Below are positions 44,475 to 53,587 of a stretch of DNA of 64,000 nt, one piece after another. Within the stretch, counting starts at the first letter, position 1; every line of letters starts with the position of its first letter. Under the pieces are notes generated by a model. It was not told the origin of the DNA. It made no database searches and saw only the letters and a program-made list of their open reading frames with translations. The position numbers were made by a program, and so were the translations under genes. Source of the DNA: Hyphomicrobiales bacterium (GTDB taxonomy: Bacteria; Pseudomonadota; Alphaproteobacteria; Rhizobiales; Rhizobiaceae); the NCBI GenBank assembly GCA_900465665.1, contig UBJO01000048.1:1-64000 (forward strand), read 5' to 3'.

Positions 44475-45992
44475 ATGAACCAGGACTTCATCAGCGCGCT
44501 CCTCGGAGAGCCAGTCGCGCAGTTCGCTTTGCTCGTGGTGATCCGGCTATCGGTGAACCTGATTACCGGTGAGAACGCGATCGCGAAGCTGGCAGCCAAC
44601 CTTGTCTTTTTCGCCGCCCTCACTGCCTTGTTGCTCTACCACAAGATTCCGCCCTATCTCGTTGATGCTTCGGTATCAAGCGTGTCCGACCGTGTCGCTT
44701 CTGGGGCGTTGAAAGCTATCTGGTGGATAGGTGGTGCGATGGTTCTCGCGAGCCTCGTGCGGACGTTCTTGATCTTCGAGCGGAAGCCAAAGGAAGGACG
44801 GCTCCTGCAGGACTTGCTTGTCGGCGTGATCTACCTCGGCGCAACGCTCAGCATCATCGCCTATGTCTTCAGTTTGCCTGTCGGAACCCTTATTGCCACA
44901 TCTGGGGTATTCGCGATCGTTCTCGGTCTCGCGCTTCAGAGCACGCTCAACGATGTCTTCTCCGGCATCGCACTCAACATCGGGCGTCCTTTGTCCGTCG
45001 GCGACTGGATTGTGATTGACGACAGCACGCAGGGCAGGGTCGTCGAGACGAACTGGCGGTCCACAGAACTCTTGAATGGCACGAACGACCTCGTAGTAGT
45101 GCCGAACAGTGTCTTGGCCAAGTCGAAGATCGTCAACATCAGCGGGCCGGACATGTCTCACGGTGCCTCGTTGCACGTGCGGTTGTTCCCTACAAAGCCG
45201 CCAGCGGCTATCTTGCAAGCGATGGAGCGCGTACTCCTCAGCAGCAATTCCATCCTGAAATCACCGCCGGCCTCGGCGAACATTATCGGCCTCGATCGCA
45301 CCGCGTTGAGCGTCGAGCTCTCATTCCGGGTTGGCGATCTAGGCGAAGTGTCTTCTGCTCGAAACGAATTATACGACCTTGTCTACCGTCATGTGGACGC
45401 CGCTGGATTGCAGCTCGCCTGGGCCGAAGGCGCTGCACCGTCGCCATCGGTCTTCGACTTACCGCAAGATCCAGGCGTTAAACGACAAACCACTCCAAGG
45501 CGTTTGATGGACGCCATTCCTTTATTTTCTGCACTTACCAGCGAGGAGAAGGACGATTTGGCAACTAAGATGAACCGGTTGGCCTTCAAGAAAGGCGACG
45601 TAGTGGCCCGCCGAGGTACGGCACTGACGTCGTTGATGATCGTCCGGAGCGGGGTGATGGCCATTGAGGAGGTTGAAGAGGGAAGTAGCGTGGAGCTTGA
45701 GCGTCTCGCGCCTGGTGATGTGTTCGGCGAACGTGGCGTACTCATGGGGGCGCTGGAGCTGGGCGATGTTCGGGCTCTTACCGCATCCGTCGTGTATGAG
45801 ATTCCCAAGGAGAGGTTCGCAGACATCATGCGGTTGCGACCCGCGATCGCGGAGGACTTGGCGAGTCTGCTCAGCGCGCGGACTATGGCCGAGGAGCGGC
45901 TCCACGATGCAAGCCGAACTCATGGTGCGACAGCGCCGCCTTCGGTGGCAGCAAGAATCAGACATCTATTCCATCTAGCGGCAGGTCAGTAG
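44475..45992 (+). CDS. MscS-family mechanosensitive channel with cyclic-nucleotide-binding domain
   Basis: 505 aa. Four N-terminal membrane segments (about residues 12-55, 70-95, 108-130), the MscS beta domain (LGLALQSTLNDVFSGIALNIGRP, VGDWIVID, VVPNSVLAKS), and a C-terminal cNMP-binding domain from about residue 345 (FKKGDVVARRGTALTSLMIVRSG, PGDVFGERGVLMG). The cNMP domain is a known addition in some rhizobial MscS. It opens on membrane tension and may be gated by cAMP/cGMP. It stands alone, 157 bases after moaA. Confidence 0.9.
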   Translation: MNQDFISALLGEPVAQFALLVVIRLSVNLITGENAIAKLAANLVFFAALTALLLYHKIPPYLVDASVSSVSDRVASGALKAIWWIGGAMVLASLVRTFLIFERKPKEGRLLQDLLVGVIYLGATLSIIAYVFSLPVGTLIATSGVFAIVLGLALQSTLNDVFSGIALNIGRPLSVGDWIVIDDSTQGRVVETNWRSTELLNGTNDLVVVPNSVLAKSKIVNISGPDMSHGASLHVRLFPTKPPAAILQAMERVLLSSNSILKSPPASANIIGLDRTALSVELSFRVGDLGEVSSARNELYDLVYRHVDAAGLQLAWAEGAAPSPSVFDLPQDPGVKRQTTPRRLMDAIPLFSALTSEEKDDLATKMNRLAFKKGDVVARRGTALTSLMIVRSGVMAIEEVEEGSSVELERLAPGDVFGERGVLMGALELGDVRALTASVVYEIPKERFADIMRLRPAIAEDLASLLSARTMAEERLHDASRTHGATAPPSVAARIRHLFHLAAGQ

Positions 45993-46505
45993 GAAAGTGC
46001 TTCACCAATTACGGAGGGGTGGGCTGTCAGTACCGGAGCAATACTCCCTAATAGTGCCGTTTGAATCTTCCTCAGGTGCTGCGGCCGCTGGTCTTCCGGG
46101 GCGCGCCCCGGAAGACCAGCGGCGCTTCATCGGATTGCCTCCTCGACCACCAATGCCGGTAATGTGCGGGCGTGCCAAATGGTGGGACCCCTTCCACTAT
46201 GCAATGCATTAGGTAATTGTCATGTGCTGGACAAGCGGATGCGTTGTGATGGAAGAACGTCAAAAGGGCGTGAGATTTGGGAAGCGCTACGACGAACCTT
46301 GCGGCGTTTCTGCAACAACGGCACACCTCATGTGTCGTGTACAGCCGTCAAAAGAGCGCCTTAAAGTAATCCGGTCCTGTTAGGTAACGGGTACTCGACG
46401 CGATGGCTGTGACGGATCGCCTGGCATCGATTTTGACCGCTTACTATATACCGCGACTACAGGAAAATTCGCACAAAGAACTCCAGCATGGCGTTGATCT
46501 CTCTC
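45993..46505. other. Intergenic region with a 40-bp perfect palindrome
   Basis: No supported gene on either strand. It contains the perfect palindrome at 46084-46123. Short open frames here appear to be chance. Confidence 0.5.
46084..46123. repeat. 40-bp perfect palindrome
   Basis: Two 20-base arms, perfectly self-complementary with no spacer. The arms start GCCGCTGGTCTTCC and meet at GGGGCG-CGCCCC. The palindrome lies 92 bases after the MscS stop and could act as a terminator, but its perfection and length are unusual. It may instead be a recombination or protein-binding site. No second copy was noticed. Confidence 0.85.
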
Positions 46506-46706
46506 TCAGCTCAGCACCATAGCCCGCAACTGCTCAGGCTCGCGCACCCCTTGCGTCCACAGGTTCGTCATTGCGAGACTTATTCGAAGAACCGCTACGC
46601 GATCACGCTCAATTCCGAGTGCGCGGCACACCGACTTCAGTGCGGCGTTGAAGACTGCGAGATCAGGGGGAGTATACGGTGGGGCCGACCTATGCTGATT
46701 ACTCAT
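46506..46706 (-). CDS. Small hypothetical protein (66 aa)
   Basis: Not recognised by name. It starts MSNQHRSAPPY at ATG 46706, with GAGGA 4 bases upstream. It is a helical small protein (VFNAALKSVCRALGIERDRVAVLRISLAM) ending REPEQLRAMVLS; short proteins with this look are common in rhizobia. No signal peptide. It stands alone, with no partner gene nearby. Confidence 0.6.
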   Translation of the reverse strand: MSNQHRSAPPYTPPDLAVFNAALKSVCRALGIERDRVAVLRISLAMTNLWTQGVREPEQLRAMVLS

Positions 46707-47267
46707 GTTGTCCTCGGGGCCACTGTCGATCACGACGATCTATCTTGATTCGGCGAAATTCGCCAATTTCGGGATCCAACGAAATGGCTTCGCGGGATGC
46801 GAGCGGGCTGGCGTCACGCCTATCAAGGCGCAGGACCGCATGTCCACAATGAATTCCGAATAGCCGGTCTTTCACGGGCGTGTCCGAGCAGGGTTGGGAA
46901 TGGCATCGCGTCAATTTCCATATCCAGCTATACCAGTGCGGAGTTAAGTAACTCGGTTCCGTCAAGTTCCGGTAGGCTCCTGCCGACCGATACGACCTCC
47001 CGGCCGATCCAGTGGGGGATACAGCTTGATATTAGGTGCACTGCGAGGCAAGGCCAGTATCGGTCCACGCCGCTGCACACTATCTAGCAGATCGCCCAAA
47101 GCGAGGGTGATATAAAGCTTCTAATTTTGAAGCGGAAAGTGAGATCGACCTTCCTGCCGCAAGAGCCCGTAAGTCGCGTGGTACCGGGAAACAATTCTCC
47201 AACTTCTATGCTTTGTTAAGCCCGGCATGATAGTTTGCACCAAACTGCTTCAAAGCGTCTTGCATCA
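46707..47267. other. Intergenic region upstream of diguanylate cyclase
   Basis: No supported gene. Its last 60 bases (from about 47212) match the leader of the second diguanylate cyclase copy (63813 on): both carry TTTGTTAAGCCCGG, two variable bases, then TGATAG. Confidence 0.5.
47212..47232 (+). promoter_or_regulatory. Conserved leader of diguanylate cyclase paralogue 1
   Basis: TTTGTTAAGCCCGG-NN-TGATAG, repeated before the paralogue at 63868. The spacing to the start is similar in both. It is a probable promoter or regulator site shared by the two genes. Confidence 0.45.
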
Positions 47268-48356
47268 ATGTCGATCGATTACACCACCATCCACCTTTGC
47301 AACTCAATACTAAATCTCAGCTATGCTGGAATGTTTCTGGCGCTCTGGCTGCGTCGTCGAGAGCCAGAATTACTTCTGTGGGGGGCGAGCCTTTTTCTGG
47401 TATCGGCAGCCGTCTATGGTTTCACAGTCTCTCGAAACTCATTCTTCGTCGGATGCCTCCTGGCAACAATCTCCGCTAACATATCTGTAACGTGGAGTGG
47501 TGCGCGTGCCTTCGACGGCCGTGAGCCATTTCACTGGCATCTCTGCATCGCGCCAATCGCCACGTTTGTTACTTACGTTTTCCTATCTCACCTTGACAGC
47601 AGGATCGAAGGAAGTGCGATAGCTACGGTGCTGCTGGCCGTGAATGTCGCGATGGCAAGCCGATACTTTGTCCGCCAAGGCAGTGGTTATGCGCGGAAAG
47701 CTACGGGCTGGGTACTCGGTGCCTACGCTCCGCTGTACCTCGCTTCCATAGCGTTGAACTGGGCTTATTCAAGCAGTCAGGCATCCGCGATACTGATACT
47801 GGTGGGAGACTTTGTCCTCAACAACGCTTTCGTTGTCGGTCTCTTCGCGATGATGGAAGAGAGAGCACGTGAAGCGCTTCGGAAACTTGCGGTAACTGAT
47901 CAATTGACAGGCGCATTAAACAGAGCGGGGTTGATTGCAAAGGTTTCCAGCAGCGGGTTTTTGACCGGACGCGCGCTACTCGTTGCGGACCTGGATCACT
48001 TCAAGGGTGTAAATGACGCGTTTGGACACACTGGAGGGGATGTGGCGCTTCGAACTTTTGTAGAGCGAGCAAGCAAGTGTCTTAGACCCGAAGAGTTTGT
48101 CGCAAGGCTCGGGGGCGAGGAATTCGGAGTTTTGGTGAAAGCCTCCGACCTGCGGCAAGCATCCGATCGGGCAGAGCAAATTCGAAATCAAATCGCGTCT
48201 GAGCCTGTTATGTGGGGGTGGACACCGATCGAATTGACCACAAGCATTGGTGTGGCGATCGCTGACACGTCAGATACGATCGAGACGCTTATGAATCGGG
48301 CAGACAAGGCGTTATACATTGCAAAACGCTCCGGACGTAATCGCGTGGCGGCCTAG
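47268..48356 (+). CDS. Membrane diguanylate cyclase (GGDEF) protein
   Basis: 362 aa. The first about 190 residues contain six or seven hydrophobic segments (LCNSILNLSYAGMFLALWL, GASLFLVSAAVYGF, APIATFVTYVFL, ILILVGDFVLNNAF), an unnamed sensor module. The C-terminal GGDEF domain has TDQLTGALNR and the active-site RLGGEEF, so it should make cyclic di-GMP; no RxxD inhibitory site is obvious. Start ATG 47268 corresponds exactly to the start of the paralogue at 63868. Ends GRNRVAA. Confidence 0.9.
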   Translation: MSIDYTTIHLCNSILNLSYAGMFLALWLRRREPELLLWGASLFLVSAAVYGFTVSRNSFFVGCLLATISANISVTWSGARAFDGREPFHWHLCIAPIATFVTYVFLSHLDSRIEGSAIATVLLAVNVAMASRYFVRQGSGYARKATGWVLGAYAPLYLASIALNWAYSSSQASAILILVGDFVLNNAFVVGLFAMMEERAREALRKLAVTDQLTGALNRAGLIAKVSSSGFLTGRALLVADLDHFKGVNDAFGHTGGDVALRTFVERASKCLRPEEFVARLGGEEFGVLVKASDLRQASDRAEQIRNQIASEPVMWGWTPIELTTSIGVAIADTSDTIETLMNRADKALYIAKRSGRNRVAA

Positions 48357-48700
48357 AGCCGAGTACATCGAGAGCTGTTGCTGACCATTCTGTAGCGCAA
48401 TCTACCAACTCAAACTCATCTCGCGTTCCCGCGCGATGAGCGTGAAAGCTTCCGCGCAATCTAAGTGCCGCTGCCCCTCTTCTCGATAGAATTGCGCTCG
48501 CAGAGCGCCCGACTTTATTAATTCTGAGACGATGCTCCCCAGCTTTGTGACCGAATCTTTTGTCTCTATGCGCCAGTGGATAAATTCGAAAACTGGTTAG
48601 CCGGCTTCGCCATTCGATTCCTAGTAGGTAACCCAAAGGGTATCTTGGAGCATCATCGCGTGGATATATAGTCGGCCTGGATAAGTCACGAGGCATAGGC
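48357..48700. other. Gene-free stretch
   Basis: No supported gene was seen. A - strand frame (48289-48702) has no family features and overlaps the 3' end of the GGDEF gene. Confidence 0.35.
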
Positions 48701-48958
48701 ATGCAATCTCAAATGGATCGCGTCGCCCACGGATGGGCTTTGCTAGCGGTACGGATGCCCGATATTCGCACATTGTCGCACGAGCGTCGATCAATTAGCG
48801 AATTGTGCGAGAGCTACAGCTTGGCAGTACTACACCTCAGAGAACTGAGACGTCTCTGCGCGAGCAAGGCGTCCATTGACGAATACGAGCAACTAATTGC
48901 CGACATCGAAGAAGAGGCAGGCTATTATCTCCGGATGCACGCTCGGTCCTCAGCTTAG
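48701..48958 (+). CDS. Small hypothetical protein (85 aa)
   Basis: Not recognised. ATG 48701 has GAGG 7 bases upstream. It is helical, coiled-coil-like, and acidic near the end (SIDEYEQLIADIEEEAGYYLR). No signal peptide. It is consistent with a real small gene, but function is unknown; it is isolated between the GGDEF gene and the IS66 remnant. Confidence 0.5.
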   Translation: MQSQMDRVAHGWALLAVRMPDIRTLSHERRSISELCESYSLAVLHLRELRRLCASKASIDEYEQLIADIEEEAGYYLRMHARSSA

Positions 48959-49595
48959 GTCAGCGGTGAGTCGACCCTTTGTAGCCGCGTTATCAATTTC
49001 TGACTGAGCTTGACGGTATTTTTAGAGTAAGCGGTCAGCCGATGGCGTAGGACTTGAAGTTCTAGCGCATGAGCGCTTCGAGCTCAGATGCAGGCCAGCC
49101 TTGAGCGATGCGGGTCAGGGTCTGGGAGAGCCAGTCGAGTGGATCGACGTTGTTCATCTTGGCTGTCGGCAAGAGGGTGGCCAGCGTCGCCTACGTGCGT
49201 CCGCCGCCCTCGCTGCCGGCGAATAGACTATTCTTTCTCGTAATTGTTTGGGGCCTGATCGTGCGCTCGACGATATGGGAGTCAATTTCGATCCGGCCGT
49301 CCGTCAGGAAACGCTCCAGTGCTCGCCTATGTCCAGGATTGAGTCCGCACGTTCAACTACCCCCCCCAGCGATTACGCACGTCTGTAAAGAGAATGAGAA
49401 ACGTGTTCTCTTTAGTTCTACCCGCATTGCTGTTTTACACAATCCCGCGCCAATGTCCTTGTGCCGGGGAGTGCCACGAGAAGGCGGTAGCCGCTCGCTG
49501 GCCGATGCCGCTGCCACAGGCTAGGTGTCGTGGCCGTTCATCGAACATGATGGGATTCACATGACATAGCAGGCGACGGCGTGGTAACAGGCTTC
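48959..49595. other. IS66 remnant region
   Basis: It contains the IS66 transposase relic (49035-49343). The remainder holds no supported gene. It marks past transposition at the edge of the accessory region. Confidence 0.6.
49035..49343 (-). pseudogene. IS66-family transposase C-terminal remnant
   Basis: The - strand reading gives the conserved end of the IS66 transposase TnpC: ERFLTDGRIEIDSH-VERTIRPQ, SLFAGSEGGGRT, AKMNNVDPLDWLSQTLTRIAQGWPASELEAL. The frame is broken by two in-frame TAG stops, and the first about 400 residues of the protein are missing, so it is a decayed fragment. No inverted repeat ends were found. Confidence 0.85.
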
Positions 49596-50243
49596 ATGAC
49601 GAAGCTTGAGAACCGAACTACCTCTAGGCTTGTACCGCAGCAGGAACGCAGCCGGGAAACCCGCGCGCGGATTCTTTCCGCCGCCGATGCCCTCTTGCGT
49701 GAACAAGGCATTGATGGATTTTCCATCGTAGCCATCGCTTCTTTAGCAAAAATACCGATAGGCAACATCTATCGACGGTTCGAAGGCAAAGACGATATCT
49801 TGCAAGCCCTCAAGGATGCTGTTGCAACCCGTATAGCGATGGCCGTGAGGTCTTCCGTGGAGACTTCGTCAAATCATGATCTTTCGTCGTTTGTCGAAGC
49901 TTTTACAGATGCGGTGATTGGTGTGTTCTCGAGTGACGAGGCGCTACACCGATCCCTCTTCGATCCGCGCGTTGCAAGCCCAAAAATGCTTGAAACAGGG
50001 CTTAACGTTCGGGCAACCATCTACGCTCAATTCCGCTCGGGGCTCTCCAGGCATATCGAAGAGATGGACGGTGAGGTAGCTGAAACGGCTGCTAGAGTCG
50101 TATTTTCGATCATAACGAATGCCGCTTTAACAAAAGTGAGAGGGCAAGACCCGATCATGCGAGACTTCCCTTGGGCCGACATTAAGCAGCACTACAGCTG
50201 CGCGGCCGTGGCCTATCTGCGCAAATTGCTTGCGCAAGGTTAA
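49596..50243 (+). CDS. TetR-family transcriptional regulator (215 aa)
   Basis: The HTH is ETRARILSAADALLREQGIDGFSIVAIASLAKIPIGNIYRRFEGKDDIL in the first 65 residues. The ligand-binding helices (residues about 70-215) are unassigned. The start may be GTG 49581 or ATG 49596; I chose the latter. The target genes are unknown. A perfect palindrome CTGTATACAG lies 14 bases after its stop. Confidence 0.87.
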   Translation: MTKLENRTTSRLVPQQERSRETRARILSAADALLREQGIDGFSIVAIASLAKIPIGNIYRRFEGKDDILQALKDAVATRIAMAVRSSVETSSNHDLSSFVEAFTDAVIGVFSSDEALHRSLFDPRVASPKMLETGLNVRATIYAQFRSGLSRHIEEMDGEVAETAARVVFSIITNAALTKVRGQDPIMRDFPWADIKQHYSCAAVAYLRKLLAQG

Positions 50244-50400
50244 CGAGTTATCGTGCCTGTATACAGAATTTAGTTGCGTTCCGGAGTTCGGTTCGATCCC
50301 CACAACAACGAAGTTTTCCTTAGCCTCTGGCATCCCCAAAAAACGTGGTAAGCTCGAGAAGCGAAAGCGAGTCGCGTTCGCATTTTGATGGAAACGCGTG

Positions 50401-50877
50401 ATGGAACTCCTTGAAGTCATCGAACTAAATAGTGGACTTATTACTTGGTTCACCAGCCAAAATATCGTTATTGCCGATGATGTCGCAGCTGTGCTGCTCG
50501 GTCTGGACGAGGACGAATGTCATACGGGGATCCGTATCGAGACATTCTTGGCCTGCATTAGTTTGAGGGACCGTGAGCGAATCTCCCAAGCGCTTTATCA
50601 CTGTATTGCTAGCTGCGACACCATTCATGAAGTCTTCGAGCTTTGTGTTGATGGTCAAGCGAAGATGGTTGTCATGAAGGGACGTTCGATAGGCGAGGTT
50701 CTGTTCACTTGCATCGTGACCGAGATCAATGCAGGCTTGGCCTCCGCGAAACTCCAAAACCTTTGTCTTGCGGCCTATGAGGCCGCACGGCAGGAGAAAA
50801 ACGATATAGCCGCATTGCAGTTGGCACGAGCGCTTTCGCTTCTCGCCCACCCGGCGGAAGCCGTGCGGACGCATTGA
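50401..50877 (+). CDS. PAS-like domain protein (158 aa)
   Basis: A single PAS-like fold is suggested by the LITWFTSQNIVIADDVAAVLLGLDED start, ISLRDRERISQAL and MKGRSIGEVLFTCIVTEI strands. A C-terminal helical segment of about 40 residues (AYEAARQEKNDIAALQLARAL) follows. No HisKA, GGDEF or other output domain is attached. It may be a stand-alone signalling adaptor. The start ATG 50401 follows a GTG 3 bases before. Confidence 0.65.
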   Translation: MELLEVIELNSGLITWFTSQNIVIADDVAAVLLGLDEDECHTGIRIETFLACISLRDRERISQALYHCIASCDTIHEVFELCVDGQAKMVVMKGRSIGEVLFTCIVTEINAGLASAKLQNLCLAAYEAARQEKNDIAALQLARALSLLAHPAEAVRTH

Positions 50878-51025
50878 AACGGCCAGTTGGACTCCGACTC
50901 GAGCAAGCGCGGAAACATCACACGAATTTTGTGGCTTCAGCTATATCGAGTTAATGGGCCGCCTACGACGGTGCTGCCGGTATCTTACGCCGCACTTTAA
51001 CGTCGCAGCAAGGATCAGGCTGAGC

Positions 51026-51670
51026 ATGTTGAAATCCGGGAGACGGGGCGGACGCCCGAAGCGCGCCGAAAGCGGCGTACTGGAGAAAAGATTGATAAAT
51101 GCCGCGGCTAAATTGTTCGCGGAGCGTGGCTTTGACGCTACTTCGGTTGACACTGTTGCGGAACGCGCGGGGGTCAGCAAGGCCACCATATACAGCCGCT
51201 ATAACGACAAGGCTCAGTTGTTCGCGGCCGTTTTGCGAGCGCAAATCAGCGACCTTTTTGAAGACCTCAGTTTTGTAGCACCACACGGCGACGCCTATGA
51301 AGTTCTTCTCGACGTCGGGCGTCAAGCCCTCAGACTGGTAAATCGACCCGAAACGACCGCGATTTATCGAATAGTGATCGCCCAAACGCCACGATTTCCA
51401 GAGCTTGCGCTTCTGATGGACCGAGAAGGTTTCCAGCGTGGCCAAAGCGGCATTGCCGTTTTGCTTCGCGAGCTCTCAATGAGGGGGGACATCGAAATAG
51501 ACGATTTTGAAATCGCAGCTGAACTCTTTCTAAGTCTGGTGATCGGGCGATTGAGTAGGTTGACCCTTTTGGGTCTAACGGCCGAGCCCGATCGGATGGA
51601 GTTTGCTCTCAAAACGGCAGTTAGACTGTTCTTGGAAGGCTTTCTGCGCAACCGGGGAAGACCGCAATGA
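51026..51670 (+). CDS. TetR-family transcriptional regulator (214 aa)
   Basis: A basic start (GRRGGRPKRAES), then HTH LINAAAKLFAERGFDATSVDTVAERAGVSKATIYSRYNDKAQLF. The rest is the ligand-binding domain with the C-terminal tetracyclin-repressor-like C pattern of the AcrR type. Start ATG 51026 was chosen over an upstream frame of 24 residues. It is divergent from nothing within 60 bases, so its target is not clear. Confidence 0.87.
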   Translation: MLKSGRRGGRPKRAESGVLEKRLINAAAKLFAERGFDATSVDTVAERAGVSKATIYSRYNDKAQLFAAVLRAQISDLFEDLSFVAPHGDAYEVLLDVGRQALRLVNRPETTAIYRIVIAQTPRFPELALLMDREGFQRGQSGIAVLLRELSMRGDIEIDDFEIAAELFLSLVIGRLSRLTLLGLTAEPDRMEFALKTAVRLFLEGFLRNRGRPQ

Positions 51671-52464
51671 TCTATCGAACCACTGCGATCCAACTGCTAA
51701 AGACGCCACATACAGCTGGAGAGATCTTTACCGTACTGGCGCTTATTAAGGATCTAAAAATCACATGCGTTTTGAACCGAATTAGGCGACGTCTGTCTTT
51801 TTGAAAAGGAAAAGGCTGGGCATGAAAGCCCACCCGATCGCCGACGTTATTTCGTCGCTCACCGTGACATCAAGGCGGGCGAAGATTCAGATCTCATTGC
51901 GTTCGGCGAGGCCGGGTAGCGCGAGTTCTTCTGGCGAAAGGTTACTGACGGTCCGTATTCGAGCGAGCAAGACAGGTCAACGCCAACGGACCTGTTTGGG
52001 GACCCGCTTGCGAAGTAAAACATTTGAGCCGCTCCCGCATGCCATGTCGCTAGAGCGAAGACGGCGGCTAGAACGCGGGGAGGTGTTATTTGAGGCGGAC
52101 TCCAGTTATTTCCGCCAGCCTAGAAATTAGGCTATCCTGAAAGCGCAAGTCGTTCACGGCTGGGGCGGGCTTCTGGCGTCGTTGATGGTAACAATAACCT
52201 CCGGATGTGGTTGCTCGCGGTCGGCCTCGACCGCGAGCAACACTTGGGTTTGATTGCCCATCACAAGATCGTCGGTAGCGCTCAGCGCGACCATCTTGAT
52301 CGGTACCCAGCCCAGATCGACGGCGTGAGCGGCCGGATCGCCTCGTTTACCTCAGCAGCGGCATGCACCGAAGCGGCGACGCCTCAATGACCGACATCGA
52401 TTTGCAGGCTCGGAAGTGGCAGGCAAGCACTGCATACTCCGAGAGCAAACTCCATGTCGCCGCT
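51671..52464. other. Gene-poor stretch with a hairpin
   Basis: No supported gene. It holds the perfect hairpin at 52210-52241 and decayed-looking short frames (51801-52130 and 52205-52390). It may be transposon debris, but I cannot name the element. Confidence 0.4.
52210..52241. repeat. Perfect 13-bp inverted repeat
   Basis: GTTGCTCGCGGTC at 52210-52222 and its complement at 52229-52241, around a 6-base loop. GC-rich with no T tail. It could be a terminator, a transposon end or a regulator site. Confidence 0.7.
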
Positions 52465-52752
52465 CTAGCATTTGCGGTCGCGCGACAGTGGCGGCGTTGA
52501 AGAAGTCGTGGTTCGGCTACTGTTGAGACCCGACTTCGACAGCTCGGACTGCACCTTCAGCATCACAGCGTCTATGTATTTCCCTTGCGCAATCGCCGTG
52601 AGAACATCGTCTGGCCAGATCGACTTTGCCATGACCTCCATCGCTGGCAGTATTCGCGTCCTTTGTTCTGCAAGCTCCGTGGTGGTCGGCAGCGTGCCGA
52701 GCTTGACCATTCTCTTGATGAGGTCTCTGTTTCTGCCCTTGCCGTAGGCCAT
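52465..52752 (-). pseudogene. Truncated copy of the orphan gene at 1-606
   Basis: The first about 78 residues match the protein at 1-606 (MAYGKGRNRDLIKRMVKLGTLPT... versus KNKDLVKRMVELGTLPT...). The match ends after SELSKSGLNS, and the remaining about 17 residues are unrelated. The start context upstream of 52752 resembles the copy at 606. It is probably a decayed second copy. It is on the opposite strand from the TnpB-like gene 836 bases away. Confidence 0.6.
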
Positions 52753-52983
52753 CGCTACACCGCCCACGGAGAACGTGTCGCCCGCATGGGACCAGACTCT
52801 ACGGCGACGTCTTCAGGAGCGATTATGAGAGGCGGCGAAGGTCCGGCCTATCGCAGGCCGTACCTTCCCGATGCAGCCCTGTTCGCAGGCGCGGCGGCGC
52901 TGCGTAGGAGATTTTTGCCGGACAGTCAACGGTTGGAGTCGAGATAGCGCCTGGTTTCCGATTGATGGTCGCGATCGATCGCC

Positions 52984-53370
52984 TTAGCTAGAAGAGAGGG
53001 CTTCTACCAACTCGATCACCGAACGCCGCCTACGAGGATCGCGAACCTTTGCAAAGGCTGCCGTCAGTTCGATCGTTTCCGCCGAATGATTGAAAGGCGC
53101 TCCGACTGCAGCCGTTTCCGGTAGGGCCGTCGCCTCTTCGGCAATCTGCGACGGCCCAAAAAACTCACCGGGTTTGGTTCGTAGAGCGAGTGCGAATTGC
53201 AGTACTTTCGCTGGGAAAAGCGCGTTGCGACCTGTCTCGTACTTATGCACCTGTTGAAGCGAGACCCCGATTTCTGCTCCGACGTCTGCAAGCGATAGTC
53301 CGAGAAGCTTGCGTCTTTCCCGGATTCGTTTCCCTATCTTCAAGTCGTCTTCAGCCGAGGATTTTTGCAT
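52984..53370 (-). CDS. XRE-family HTH regulator (128 aa)
   Basis: The N-terminal HTH is typical XRE (Cro/CI) type: IRERRKLLGLSLADVGAEIGVSLQQVHKYETGRNALFPAKV. The C-terminal half is unassigned and carries an Arg-rich stretch RDPRRRRSVIELVEAL; such rhizobial proteins are small XRE repressors. ATG 53370 is the frame start. It is divergent from the TnpB-like gene with a 217-bp spacer, so it may repress that gene. Confidence 0.85.
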   Translation of the reverse strand: MQKSSAEDDLKIGKRIRERRKLLGLSLADVGAEIGVSLQQVHKYETGRNALFPAKVLQFALALRTKPGEFFGPSQIAEEATALPETAAVGAPFNHSAETIELTAAFAKVRDPRRRRSVIELVEALSSS

Positions 53371-53587
53371 TTTTCCACATTGCTACCATACTACCCGTTC
53401 GGACATTAACAGCCGCCGTGATGAGATGCTTGAACGATTGGCTATTCGGATTTGCGTGTGGAATAGCGAAGCTCAATCACTATTACAATCGAGCAGATGT
53501 ATCTTGTGGTTGCGCTCGATTTTCGCCGGCGGTTGACGGCGGCGATGTCTCACAGTCTCATAGGGATATTGGCTCGATCATGTTTCG

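Noticed and set aside
50257-50266. Palindrome CTGTATACAG after the first TetR gene
   Set aside because: It is a perfect 10-bp palindrome but lies downstream of a gene with no clear target start nearby, so I do not call it an operator.
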